DNA of 64,000 nucleotides, from NCBI GenBank assembly GCA_942492715.1, contig CALOFW010000002.1, positions 1 through 64,000 on the forward strand, written 5' to 3'. Source of the DNA: Sva-07 sp942492715. Lineage in GTDB: Bacteria; Actinomycetota; Acidimicrobiia; Acidimicrobiales; Ilumatobacteraceae. A program made the translations under genes and the position numbers. Positions within the stretch are counted from its first letter, which is position 1; each line of letters opens with the position of its first letter. This document shows positions 9,724 to 18,098 of the stretch, piece after piece. The notes beneath the pieces are model-generated. The model was not told the origin of the DNA and ran no database searches. It saw only the letters and a list, made by a program, of their open reading frames with translations.

Positions 9724-9951
9724 ATGCCGGTGACGGTGGAGCTCTCCGATGAGGCGTTGGCTCGTCTCGAGGCCGAAGCGGCGCGACGCGGGGTGAGTGT
9801 CGATGTCGTGATCAACGAACTCGCGGCACGCCTGCCCGACGAGGGTGCGAGAGCGCGTCGCCAGGGATTGATCGGTTTGGGTGCTTCCACCTCGGGCCGA
9901 TCGGCCGCGGAGGCTGATGACCTGCTGGCCGAGGGCTTCGGCCGCGACTGA
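9724..9951 (+). CDS. Ribbon-helix-helix antitoxin (VapB-like)
   Basis: 75 residues. The N-terminus MPVTVELSDEALARLEAEAARRG followed by VSVDVVINELAARL is the beta strand plus two helices of an RHH DNA-binding fold. The C-terminal tail, which would bind the toxin, contains GRSAAEADDLLAEGFGRD, typical of VapB partners of PIN toxins. It ends directly against the GTG start of the downstream PIN-domain remnant. That toxin is truncated, so the antitoxin is now probably orphaned. Confidence 0.82.
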   Translation: MPVTVELSDEALARLEAEAARRGVSVDVVINELAARLPDEGARARRQGLIGLGASTSGRSAAEADDLLAEGFGRD

Positions 9952-10254
9952 GTGCTGATCGTCGACACCGGTGTGCTGTTGGCGGCAGCGGACGTCAGCG
10001 ATCCCGACCACGACACGTGCGCCGCGCTGCTCCTCGGCGAGCCCGGCGATCTGGTGACCACTGCGCTCGTGATCGCCGAGACTGCATACCTGATCGGTCG
10101 GCAATTGGGTAGCCGCGGTTGTGTCGGTCGCTGCGAATCCAGTATCCGGTCTCGGCGGCGCCTGGACCGACTCGCCGATGCGCGCCGCTACCACCGACGA
10201 GTGCGCTGGTCGACGACTCGCAGAAGACGTGTTCAAAGTCGGTGCCGGCTTTGA
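9952..10254 (+). pseudogene. Truncated PIN-domain toxin (VapC remnant)
   Basis: Starting at GTG 9952, directly after the antitoxin stop, the product begins with a good PIN domain: D5 in LIVDTGVLLAAAD and E43 in ALVIAETAYLIG. Homology stops after about 54 residues (GRQLGS) and the rest is arginine-rich frame noise. The two C-terminal catalytic aspartates of a normal ~135-residue VapC are missing, so nuclease activity is not expected. No continuation is visible in other frames downstream. Confidence 0.8.
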
Positions 10255-10428
10255 ATGCGACGTGACCGGCGGTCAGGACCTCGATCGGTCGGTGTTCGAG
10301 TCCGGACTCACGGTCCATTTCCAAAGCACGGCCATTCAGATCCAGCGGGAACGATGGCAGGTGCCTGTTCAGCGAGCCTCGTTGAGCCGTGGCGCCATGG
10401 CTCGCTCTCGACCCGTCCGGCGGGTGGG

Positions 10429-10785
10429 CTACCAGCCGCGGCGGATGCGCTCGGCGAGATGGTTCATGAGTGCAATTGCGAACGGACCGTTCGTGCGCAG
10501 GACGTACAGGAAGCGAGTGCGATCGATCTCGGCGAGCACGCAGTCCGTCTTCGCTCGAGCGTCGGCGGCACGAGTGTGGTGGTAGTCGGGGTCGATCATC
10601 GCGAGTTCACCGAAGATGGTGTTCTCGGGGCGAAGCTCGACCACGTTGCCATCGCGAATGATTTCGACCTCGCCCTCGATCACGGCGTACATGTGCTCAG
10701 CTTCGTCCCCAGCGCGGAACAAGAAGTCGCTTGCTGCCAGCTTCACCTGGTTCGGCTCGTTGCGAAACAGCGATGTCTCGGCCAC
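10429..10785 (-). CDS. Stand-alone cyclic nucleotide-binding domain protein
   Basis: 118 residues, nearly all a Crp/Fnr-type effector domain: VKLAASDFLFRAGDEAEHMYAVIEGEVEII forms the beta roll, and NTIFGELAMIDPDYHHTRAADARAKTD corresponds to the phosphate-binding cassette (FGELAL...R.A.A). There is no helix-turn-helix or catalytic domain. It is probably a cAMP/cGMP-sensing module acting by protein contact. The upstream 480 bp are empty, so it is monocistronic. It diverges from the pyruvate-kinase-like gene; a functional link is possible but not shown. Confidence 0.85.
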   Translation of the reverse strand: MAETSLFRNEPNQVKLAASDFLFRAGDEAEHMYAVIEGEVEIIRDGNVVELRPENTIFGELAMIDPDYHHTRAADARAKTDCVLAEIDRTRFLYVLRTNGPFAIALMNHLAERIRRGW

Positions 10786-11263
10786 GTCATCAACCTCCTG
10801 GATGTGGTGACCGCACCTTCTGCGATCGTCGGCGGGTCACCGTAGAGCGCCGTGTGCCGTCGGCCGAGTGTGGCGGGCCGAGAATTCACTCGTCGTTCAC
10901 CCCCTGCTCACCGTGGCGACAGGTCGAACCGCCCGACGGGCTGACGGTCGGCCATCGGACCTGTCCCAGCACGCATCGTTGCAGTCGCTGCTGTGCGAGT
11001 TCACCGGCACCGTCTGGTCACGTGTCGCCAACAGGTGTTGCCGGCAGGTTCCGAGGTGTTGCGATCGGTCCGCCCCTCGTGCCGGTTCCCGCACGGCCCC
11101 CGAAGCGACGAGCCAAGCCCGTGCCAGGTGGGGTCTCGCTCATCGCAATCCCGACGTTCGGCATCGGGGCAGTCGGCCGATCGCACGTTCGAGGATCTGC
11201 TTCGCAGCGAGTGTTCATGTCCGATTCACCGGTTGTTCAGGATCTCGTGGCGATACTGCAGCC
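10786..11263. other. 478-bp intergenic region without a recognised gene
   Basis: This lies between the start of the cyclic-nucleotide-binding gene and the likely GTG start of the pyruvate-kinase-like gene. Open frames here show no family signature and have arginine/serine-rich composition typical of noise. It must contain promoters for both divergent genes, but I see no clear -35/-10 pair. Confidence 0.5.
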
Positions 11264-13161
11264 GTGACACCTTCGGAGTGTGCGCGCACCGACGCTTCGT
11301 CGTTTGCAACGGTGCCCGAACTGCTCGCCGCGATGCTGACGGTACGCACGGCGGCACTCGAGGCCGAGGAGCAGCACCCAGATGCACTTGACGCGTTGGC
11401 GCCGCAGACCCGGCAAAGCGGAATCAACTTGGTGCACTACATCGCCATCCGTCAGCTGGACCTGCGTCGGGAGCAGCGTTCGCTCGCCCGGCTCGGGCTC
11501 AGCTCGCTCGGGCGGGCCGAACCGCACGTGTTGGCCACCATCGACGCGGTCATCGCACGGCTGGCTGCGGAGGTCCCCGGTTCTGAGCTACCCGATGATC
11601 TCGGTCGGCGAGGACCGAGCGCCGACGAGGCGAGTCGTCTCCTCGAGGAACACACGCTCGCATCGCTGGGTCCGACGGTGGGCGCCCGCAACACCCGGCT
11701 GATGGTGACCTTGCCGACCGAGGCGGCACACGACTCGCAGCTGGTCGACCGATTCATCGGTTCGGGGATGTCGATCGCCGGATCAACACTGCCCACGACG
11801 ACCTGGAGTGTTGGCGTCGGATGATCACCAACGTGCGACGCGGGGCCGATGCTGCTGGGCGAGACGTGAGAGTGGCGATCGATCTCCCTGGACCGAAGCT
11901 GCGCACCGGTCCGCTACCGCCCGGGGTGGAGGTGGTGCGGGCGAGGCCTGCCCGTGACGACCTCGGCCGCGTCGAACGCCCGGTGCGCGTGCGCTTCAGC
12001 GTCGACCCTGCACCCGAGGAGCTCGTCCAGGTCGCTCGGGGCGGCCTCACGATCGTGCCGGTGATCGCCGAGACACTGGACGCGGTCGAACCCGGTGACG
12101 AGCTCTCGTTCCGCGATGCCCGCGGGCGTCGGCGCCGACTGACCGTCGTCGCTGCCGGAGATCGAACATGCGATGCCGACTCCGACAGGTCGATCTATTT
12201 CGCACCGGGCATCCAGATCTCGGTCCGCCGTGACGGAAGGACGGTCCGAACAATGGAGGTCGGCCGTCTTCGACCGGCGGCTCCGTCGATCGTGCTCCGG
12301 GCCGGCGAGATCCTGCAGTTGCGTCGGGGGACCTCTGAAGGTGGAGCTGCCGTGCGCGCCGCCGATGGCAGTGTCGAACGACCTGCCCATGTTTCGATCG
12401 AGGTCGAGGAGCTGTTTGGGTCGGTGCGGTCGGGTGAGCGGATCATGCTCGACGACGGATCGATCGAGGGGGTGGTCACCTGGGTGGACCCTGATCGCAT
12501 CGATCTGGAGATCGTGCGACCCTTGCGGTGCAAGCTCCGCTCGGGCAAGGGTGTCAACCTCCCCGACACCGAGCTGCCGATTCCCGGGCTGACCGATGAC
12601 GACATCGCGATCGTCGAGGCGCTGGCTGCCGACGTCGACCTCGTGGCGATGTCGTTCGTGAGCAGCCCACATGACGTCGTCCGCCTCCACGAGCACCTCG
12701 CCCGACTGGAGGTCGACGGCGTCGGCGTCGTGCTGAAGATCGAACGCAAAGCGGCGATGGATCGACTGCCCGACCTGCTCTTGACGCTTCTGCAACAGCC
12801 CTCCTCTGCACTGATGGTGGCCCGGGGCGACCTCGCTGTCGAGGTCGGATTCGACTGGCTCGCCGAGCTCCAAGAGGAGATCCTCTGGTTCGGAGCGGCC
12901 GCCCACACCCCGGTGATCCTCGCAACCCAGGTGCTCGAATCGCTCGCCAAGCAGGGAGCACCGACGCGCGCCGAGGTCACCGACGCCGCGTGGGCGAGCC
13001 GAGCCGAGTGCGTCATGCTCAACAAGGGCCCCTTCATCGCCGATGCGCTGCGGTTCCTCGACAGCCTGTTGACGCGGATGGAGGTTCGCCGGGAACGGCG
13101 GACGCCCATGTTGCGACAGCTGTCGTCATCATTGCCGTGGGGACAGCCGGACCGACGGTGA
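11264..13161 (+). pseudogene. Pyruvate kinase-like protein with one frameshift
   Basis: The first part (GTG 11264 to about 11780) encodes a helical N-terminal extension and MVTLPTEAAHDSQLVDRFIGSGMSIA. The next frame continues without loss as RINTAHDDLECWRRMITNVRR and on to the stop at 13161. Restoring one C in GATCGC(C)CGG gives an uninterrupted protein of about 630 residues. Pyruvate-kinase signatures follow: DLPGPKLRTG, a B-domain-like insert, FVSSPHDV, VLKIERKAA (catalytic lysine region), MVARGDLAVEVGF and ATQVLESLAKQGAPTRAEVTDAA. The C-terminal allosteric domain of ordinary pyruvate kinases is absent and there is a large N-terminal extension, so it is a divergent PK-like branch. Its substrate may not be pyruvate/PEP. 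Confidence 0.85.
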
Positions 13162-13231
13162 TGTCTGGCTCTCATCGTGGGGCCGATCGATCGATCGACC
13201 GTCTCGTGCCGTCGCGCGTTGCGAGGGGCGG

Positions 13232-13891
13232 TCAGGTGGTGGCTGGTTGGAGCGAGGCGATGAGCGTTTCGACGCGGGTCCGGATGTCGTCACGGATGTG
13301 ACGCACCACCTCGATGGACTGTCCGGAGGGGTCCTCGAGTTCCCAGTCCTCGTAGCGTTTGCCGGGGAAGATGGGGCACGCGTCCCCGCATCCCATGGAC
13401 ACGATGACGTCGGCCGCGCGGGCGATCTCGTCGGTCCACGGTTTGGGGTATTCGCTGGCGATGTCGATGCCGACCTCGGCCATTGCGGCGACTGCGACCT
13501 TGTTCGTCTCGGCGCCGGGGTCGGAGCCGCCGGAGAACACATCGACGGTGTCGCCGGCGAGGTGGCGGAGCCATCCGGCCGCCATCTGGGAGCGGCCGGC
13601 GTTGTGCACGCACAGGAACAGCACCGCCGGTTTACCGAGGCTCCCGACCTCGAGCCGTTGCAGTGCGCGGAGCCGGTCGCGGGTGAACCGCTCGATGAGC
13701 AGCGGCAGCCAGTTGGGGACGGTCGCGTTGAGGTTGAGTTTGTCGCGCGAGTCGTTGATGTAGCGCTCGATGGTCTCGGCGTTGAAGGTGCCGGCGAACT
13801 CGTCGTGCAGTCGTGCAGCAGCTTGCTTGATCATCAGCTGCTGTTCGACGTAGCGACCACGGTCGCCGGATGTGTCGGTGGGTTCGGACAT
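13232..13891 (-). CDS. arsC: Arsenate reductase, LMW-PTP type with N-terminal helical domain
   Basis: 219 residues. Residues 1-80 form the three-helix domain found in front of actinobacterial thioredoxin/mycothiol-type ArsC proteins (YVEQQLMIKQAAARLHDEF, FNAETIERYINDSRDKL). Residues 88-215 are an LMW-phosphatase fold with the anion-binding loop C94-VHNAGR100 and the GCGDACPIFPGKRYEDWELEDP segment that carries the acidic loop. It reduces arsenate to arsenite, probably with mycothiol as electron source in this lineage (family knowledge). It lies 18 bp downstream of the ArsR fusion gene on the same strand, so the two are probably one operon. No arsenite efflux gene is present on the island. Confidence 0.92.
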   Translation of the reverse strand: MSEPTDTSGDRGRYVEQQLMIKQAAARLHDEFAGTFNAETIERYINDSRDKLNLNATVPNWLPLLIERFTRDRLRALQRLEVGSLGKPAVLFLCVHNAGRSQMAAGWLRHLAGDTVDVFSGGSDPGAETNKVAVAAMAEVGIDIASEYPKPWTDEIARAADVIVSMGCGDACPIFPGKRYEDWELEDPSGQSIEVVRHIRDDIRTRVETLIASLQPATT

Positions 13892-13909
13892 GATGACGGT
13901 GGGCTCCGT

Positions 13910-14554
13910 TCAGCTCAAGGTGCGGATGCGATTGTCGAGTTGGCTGACGGTGCGGTCGAAGGCCTCGTCGGTGCCGATGTCGACGGGGTCGGGGATGGAC
14001 CAGTGCCAGTTGTCGAGCGACGGGACGAGTTGTTCGTGGGCCCGGTCGCAGACCGTGATGATCATCGCTCGACGGTCGGCGTCGTCGAGGGGGTGCGGCA
14101 CCGCGCCGCTCAGGTCCAGCCCACGACGTTGCCCGGCGGCGACGGCGGCCGGATGCACCCGCTCGGCCGGTTGCGTGCCGGCAGACGATGCCGTCGGCCC
14201 GACGAGCTGGTGCCACAACGCCGCGGCGAGTTGCGAGCGTGCAGAGTTGTGGGTGCACACGAAGACGACCCGTTCGGGCAGACGCAACCTCGGCGGGACC
14301 AGGCCGTGGAGCGACTCGAGGACCAGGCGTACGTATCGGCGTCGCTGATCGCCGGCCGATCGGAACCGCTCGATCACGCCGGCCTGCTCGAGCACATCGA
14401 GATGATGCGCCAACAGGTTGCTGGGCAGCTCGAACTGTTCGGCGAGTTCGCTCGGGGAGCGGTCCGAGACAGCGAGATCGTCGACCATCGCCAAACGGAT
14501 CGGATCACCGAGCGCTGCGTGCACCGCTGCCCGATCCTCGACCGACCGCTCCAC
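13910..14554 (-). CDS. ArsR-type repressor fused to LMW-PTP arsenate reductase domain
   Basis: 214 residues from GTG 14554. Residues 5-85 are a winged helix of the ArsR family (AAVHAALGDPIRLAMVDDLA, SPSELAEQFELPSNLLAHHLDVLEQAGVIERF). Residues 95-214 are an LMW-phosphatase domain with the active loop C100-THNSAR106 and the DP-type segment WSIPDPVD. The regulator may therefore sense and reduce arsenate in one polypeptide. The upstream TTG at 14590 is rejected as a start because it is part of a -35 element. The GTG lies about where transcription should begin, suggesting a leaderless mRNA. It is followed by arsC 18 bp later. Confidence 0.9.
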   Translation of the reverse strand: MERSVEDRAAVHAALGDPIRLAMVDDLAVSDRSPSELAEQFELPSNLLAHHLDVLEQAGVIERFRSAGDQRRRYVRLVLESLHGLVPPRLRLPERVVFVCTHNSARSQLAAALWHQLVGPTASSAGTQPAERVHPAAVAAGQRRGLDLSGAVPHPLDDADRRAMIITVCDRAHEQLVPSLDNWHWSIPDPVDIGTDEAFDRTVSQLDNRIRTLS

Positions 14555-14590
14555 GCCTGAGAACCTATCGTTCAGAGAACATTGAGTCAA
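14555..14590 (-). promoter_or_regulatory. Promoter and probable operator of the arsR-arsC operon
   Basis: On the minus strand TTGACT (14590-14585) and TAGGTT (14567-14562) are 17 bp apart. The inverted repeat GTTC-TCT-GAAC (14580-14570) lies between them, where an ArsR-type repressor would block RNA polymerase. The GTG start is only 7 bases past the -10 box. Confidence 0.6.
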
Positions 14591-15227
14591 CAGCGATTGA
14601 AGGAGTTTCGGAACGGTGTTCGTCTTCGGCTACAGGGCAGGTGCATTCGTCGCTATCGCCGAGCGCAAGATCGGAGTTTCGAGCCAAATGAACACCGTCG
14701 AGAGCCCCTCGGAACGCATCCGGTACCTCCACAGTTCGAATCCTGCAGTGCTGGTTACCGACTGGGCCGAGTCCCTGCTCGACCTCGAGCGTTCGAACTC
14801 TCGACGACGGCATCCGACCAATCGTGGGCCGGCCTGGTCACAGGACGGCGGAGACGACAGCGCCGAATGGGCCCTCGGACCAGCGCCTGACCCAACGCGC
14901 GGGATGAATTGGCCGAACACCTGTTGAGCGACCACTGGCAACCGAACAGAATTCCAGGTGCACGTGCTCGAACGTCGCGAGTTTGACCGGCGATCGATGG
15001 CCTGTGGGCGAATCAGCCTCGAGGAATCCAGGTCGACCGAGACGGACACCCACCGGGAGCCGCCTGGCACGCCGGAGCGCGGCGAACCATGATTTCCGAG
15101 GGCAGGGCGAGACCATCGGGAGCGCTGTGTGAGCGCGCGGAGAGGGGCCGGCCCGTCGTGGACCAGCCCCTCTTTGGTCGATACCGAGCGATCAGGTCAC
15201 CGCCTCGGTGGCCGACCGATCTGGGCG
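14591..15227. other. 637-bp region without a recognised gene, with one hairpin
   Basis: No open frame here shows a family signature. A stem AGAGGGGC / GCCCCTCT at 15141-15148 and 15166-15173 followed by TTT on the plus strand looks like an intrinsic terminator remnant. The rest shows nothing I can name. Confidence 0.5.
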
Positions 15228-15956
15228 TCAGTTGCGCTCGAGGAAGAGCAGCTGGCCGCCCTCCTTGAGGTCGTTGTCGGTGATCCGGGAGCCGAACGGG
15301 TAGTTGTTCTGGTCGGTGATTCCGTGCGCCTGCACGTCGAACAGGAACAGTGTTCCGCGCTTTTGGCCGAACAACGCCGAGACGTCGAGGATGCCCGAGG
15401 TCTCCCAGTTCCCGGCGTCGCCGTAGCCGATATCGACAGCCGTGGTCGGGTTGTCGACGGACTCGTCGAGCACGACGCCGCGGTCGATCTGGGCGATCTG
15501 TGTGACGTCCTTGCCGTTCGGCTTCAGGCTGACGATGCTCGCCCTCGTTCGGGTTGACCGCGCCCTCACCGAACAGGATCTCACCGGTGAGGGTGTCGAA
15601 CTCGGCCCGGTCCTCGTTGACGTAGATCTTGCCGTCGTCGGCCCAGTCGACGTTGTCCGGCGAACGCAGCGCCCGCGTGGGATCGGCGTCGCCGTCGTAG
15701 ATGATCTCCACGGTGGCGCTCAGGTCACGGAACTTCGTGTCGATCGTGTAGAGGGTGCCGAAGGTGTCGGCACCGTTGCCGGTGGCCGGATCGACGGCGT
15801 AGGTGTCGACGCCGGTCGATGCGAGGAGCGCCTCGGTGCCCTTCTGGTGATGACGAGCCGCTCGGCGCCACGCGGTCACGTCGGGTTGACCGGCGATGTG
15901 ATCGATCGGTTCGCTGGCGGGAATGTCGGACACGTCTTCGAGCCTTGCTTCCGTGC
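15228..15956 (-). pseudogene. C-terminal remnant of a PhoX-like (DUF839) secreted phosphatase
   Basis: The visible product begins RLEDVSDIPASEP, continues LLASTGVDTYAVDPATGNG and SPDNVDWADDGKIYVNEDRA (the calcium/metal-binding beta-propeller segment typical of PhoX/DUF839 proteins) to GEGAVNPNEG. It then changes frame near 15540 and resumes with ASIVSLKPNGKDVTQIAQIDRG to EGGQLLFLERN and the stop at 15228. The N-terminal half, with Tat signal and active-site region, is missing, and the remnant ends exactly where the HEPN gene ends. It is dead as a phosphatase. It may mark the breakpoint where the HEPN/MNT module arrived. Confidence 0.75.
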
Positions 15957-15958
15957 GC

Positions 15959-16366
15959 CTAGGCCGAGCCTGTCGCGACGGAACGGGCGACGACCACGCA
16001 TCGTTGAGCGCGTTCCACCGCCTTGATCGCGACCCCGGCGGCGACGTCATCCGGCTCGTACTCCGTCTTCGACTTGAGCGGCAGCAGCCGTCGGAGTTCC
16101 TTCTCGACCTTCGTACCGTCGGGCCCAGCTTGGCGCAGCAGTGTGAGGACTTGATCGTGGTCCTCTCCCGCCGCTCGTTCACCAAGGCGAGCGCCACAGA
16201 CGGCGTCGGCGGCATTGATGCCGGCGTGAATCGCGAGGCTGGTCGCTGCGATGTAGCGGCCGGCCTCGATTTCGCTCGCCGCGGCGTCGGCGTACTCCTC
16301 GGCCTTGCCCGCATAGGCACGAACTTGAGCACCCGACACCGGCTTGGTGCGCATCGGCTTAGGCAT
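15959..16366 (-). CDS. HEPN-domain toxin-like protein
   Basis: 135 residues, all alpha. AYAGKAEEYADAAASEIEAGRYIAATSLAIHAGINAADAVCGARL is the HEPN helical core, and R-AAGED-H fits the R-x(4-6)-H RNase motif of active HEPN toxins. The ATG at 16366 overlaps the end of the upstream MNT gene by 8 bp, so the two are translationally coupled. In HEPN/MNT pairs the HEPN protein is usually the RNase toxin and the MNT nucleotidyltransferase the antitoxin, which adenylylates the HEPN protein (established for related systems). Here that is inference from pairing and motifs. Confidence 0.83.
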   Translation of the reverse strand: MPKPMRTKPVSGAQVRAYAGKAEEYADAAASEIEAGRYIAATSLAIHAGINAADAVCGARLGERAAGEDHDQVLTLLRQAGPDGTKVEKELRRLLPLKSKTEYEPDDVAAGVAIKAVERAQRCVVVARSVATGSA

Positions 16367-16982
16367 GCACGCGCTCCATCAGTTGCTCGATTGTGAGGCC
16401 GTGCACCACAACTCCGTCTCGCACGACGTCGCGCCACAATGGCGCTCTGCCAGCAAGCTTGGTCTCTGCTTCGTGGCGGGCGAGCTCGAGGATCTCGATG
16501 CGGTTGCCGGTGATCGCCTGTGCATCGTTCCGCCATTGCTCGATTGCGGTTGCCCAGGCGTCGTCGTCTTCGTCGACTTCGTCGGGCCGCACGATGATGG
16601 CGTCGAGATCACTGTGCTCGTCGGCCTCGCCTCGTGCGAACGATCCGAACACGATGACGCTGACCGGCTGTAACGGGAGAGCGGCTGCGGCGGCCCCGAT
16701 TCGATCCAGCGCAGTGTCGCGCGATCGGGCCAGATCGATGATCGCCTGGGCTGCGACGTTCTCACGGATCAACCGGAACTGTGACGATGGAGGAATCTCG
16801 CGCCGTTCGACGAGACCGAGGTCGACCAGGCCGGGCATGACCCGTGATGCCTGAGCCACGCTGACTCCGGCAAGTCGGGCGAGCGTGCTGAGGTTGAGCG
16901 CGGCGGTGGTCTGTGCCAGCACCGCGAGTACTCGACCCTGGGCGCCGGGGATGACCGACTGGACGGGATGCACGAAGTCCAC
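16359..16982 (-). CDS. MNT nucleotidyltransferase with N-terminal winged helix (antitoxin partner)
   Basis: About 207 residues from GTG 16982. Residues 10-85 are a winged helix (GRVLAVLAQTTAALNLSTLARLAGVSVAQASRVMPGLVDLGLVERRE). Residues 105-207 are a minimal nucleotidyltransferase with VIVFGSFARGEADEHSDLDAIIV, which holds the GS-x-D-x-D catalytic pattern. The added DNA-binding domain suggests that the protein represses its own operon. A 9-bp inverted repeat lies just upstream. The longer reading frame further upstream has no family support. Confidence 0.86.
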   Translation of the reverse strand: MDFVHPVQSVIPGAQGRVLAVLAQTTAALNLSTLARLAGVSVAQASRVMPGLVDLGLVERREIPPSSQFRLIRENVAAQAIIDLARSRDTALDRIGAAAAALPLQPVSVIVFGSFARGEADEHSDLDAIIVRPDEVDEDDDAWATAIEQWRNDAQAITGNRIEILELARHEAETKLAGRAPLWRDVVRDGVVVHGLTIEQLMERVHA

Positions 16983-16999
16983 ACCGCCACCGTACCGCG

Positions 17000-17041
17000 T
17001 ATCGCTCAAAAATGGAAAGAATGTTTCATCAATGAGCGATA
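17000..17041 (-). promoter_or_regulatory. Inverted repeat upstream of the MNT/HEPN operon (candidate operator)
   Basis: TATCGCTCA at 17000-17008 and TGAGCGATA at 17033-17041 are perfect 9-bp arms separated by 24 A/T-rich bases. They sit 18 bp upstream of the MNT start codon, where an autoregulatory winged-helix protein would bind. Confidence 0.6.
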
Positions 17042-17345
17042 ACGCGCCCGCAGCAGTTCCCCCAGCAGTGGACTGTCGCCGACCATGGCGGGCTCCACGC
17101 TGAAATGGGCGTCGACGGTGGGGCATCGCGAGCCCTTCCGTCAGGCCGTCAGGTGTTCCAGAACTGTCGCTGTTCCGGATGATCCGGAACAGCGCAGAAT
17201 CTGGGACGTATCTAACGGTTTATCTAACGGACTGGTCGAAATCGCCTGTTATCCACAGGTACCAAACGACACGACGAAGTCGCGAAAGCCCTGGTAGGTG
17301 GCACAAAACGACACCAACCGACACTGGTCGATATGTCCTCTCCAC
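17042..17345. other. Island right end: palindrome and direct repeats near attR, no gene
   Basis: There is no credible coding frame. The nearly perfect palindrome CTGTTCCGGATGATCCGGAACAG (17170-17192, read as two 11-base arms around a central base) is followed by two direct copies of TATCTAACGG (17209-17218 and 17221-17230). Such repeats near an attachment site could be integrase arm-type or excisionase sites. Confidence 0.5.
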
Positions 17346-17390
17346 GGCTCATAACCCGAAGGTCGCAGGTTCAAATCCTGCCCCCGCCAC
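17346..17390 (+). repeat. Right attachment site (attR), copy of tRNA-fMet 3' half
   Basis: It is identical over 45 bp to 8316-8360. It lacks the 5' half of the tRNA, so it is not a functional tRNA. It marks the right junction of the island. Confidence 0.93.
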
Positions 17391-17413
17391 TATTGCCCGA
17401 GAAATCGGGCACG

Positions 17414-17441
17414 GAAGCCCAGCGCTGAGCTGGGCTTTCGC
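17414..17441 (+). terminator. Hairpin terminator after attR
   Basis: Stem AAGCCCAGC / GCTGGGCTT with loop GCTGA, followed by TCG and CCGTT. It occupies the same relative place as the terminator after the intact tRNA. Confidence 0.6.
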
Positions 17442-17447
17442 CGTTAA

Positions 17448-17924
17448 GACGTCGCCCGGTTCGTCAACCGCGACCAGTTCGCCAGCTACTGCGGCACCGC
17501 CCCGATCGCGGTGTCTTCCGGTGACGTCAACCGGCACCGGCTGTCGCGCGCCGGCAACCGGCAACTCAACCGGGCCATCCACATGGCAGCCGTCACCCAG
17601 ATCCGGTTCGACACTCCCGGCCGTGACTCCTACCAACGCAAGATCGCCGAGGGCAAGACCCGCCTCGAAGCGCTCCGCAGCCTGAAACGACGAGTGACCG
17701 ACGCCGTGTTCCGCCAGCTCCAAGTCGACCGGCAAATCGACCAGACCCAAGACGACGCCTGGCCACGACGCAGCTCCACACGTCGCGGCTCGCCGAGCTA
17801 CCGGTCACCCGTGACCCCGCGCGCCGATGGCCGACCGATGCGACCACGACCGGCACGCGTCTCACCTCGACAACGGGTTCGGGGCGTGGCCGCAACGAAG
17901 CGTCGGCACCGAGGCGCAAGCTGA
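17448..17924 (+). pseudogene. IS110-family transposase, C-terminal fragment
   Basis: The frame opens immediately after a stop codon with VARFVNRDQFASYCGTAPIA and continues HRLSRAGNRQLNRAIHMAA, DSYQRKIAEGKTRLEALRSLKRR. This is the conserved C-terminal (transposase_20) segment of IS110/IS1111 transposases. The N-terminal DEDD catalytic domain is absent and homology fades after about residue 95. No inverted repeats are seen. The remnant abuts attR, so it records a further insertion or deletion at the island edge. Confidence 0.85.
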
Positions 17925-18098
17925 TCACGCGCACGGCACACGCCGCAGACGTCCTCACATGCCCGCCCCGAACCCGCCTCTTGACAGAGAGGAGCCGTAC
18001 TGTGGCGGCGTGGGCTGCGGTTATCGGGCGCCGTCGTTGGGCCGGTACTGGGTTTCTGCGTCCGACGGGGAGCGGTAACTCTGGCAGCATGAGGACCG

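Noticed and set aside
14730..14765. T-loop-like AGTTCGAATCCTGC suggesting a tRNA
   Set aside because: No matching acceptor, D or anticodon arms on either side.
14616..14927. Plus-strand 103-codon ORF after the arsR promoter
   Set aside because: No ribosome-binding site, no family signature and mixed composition.
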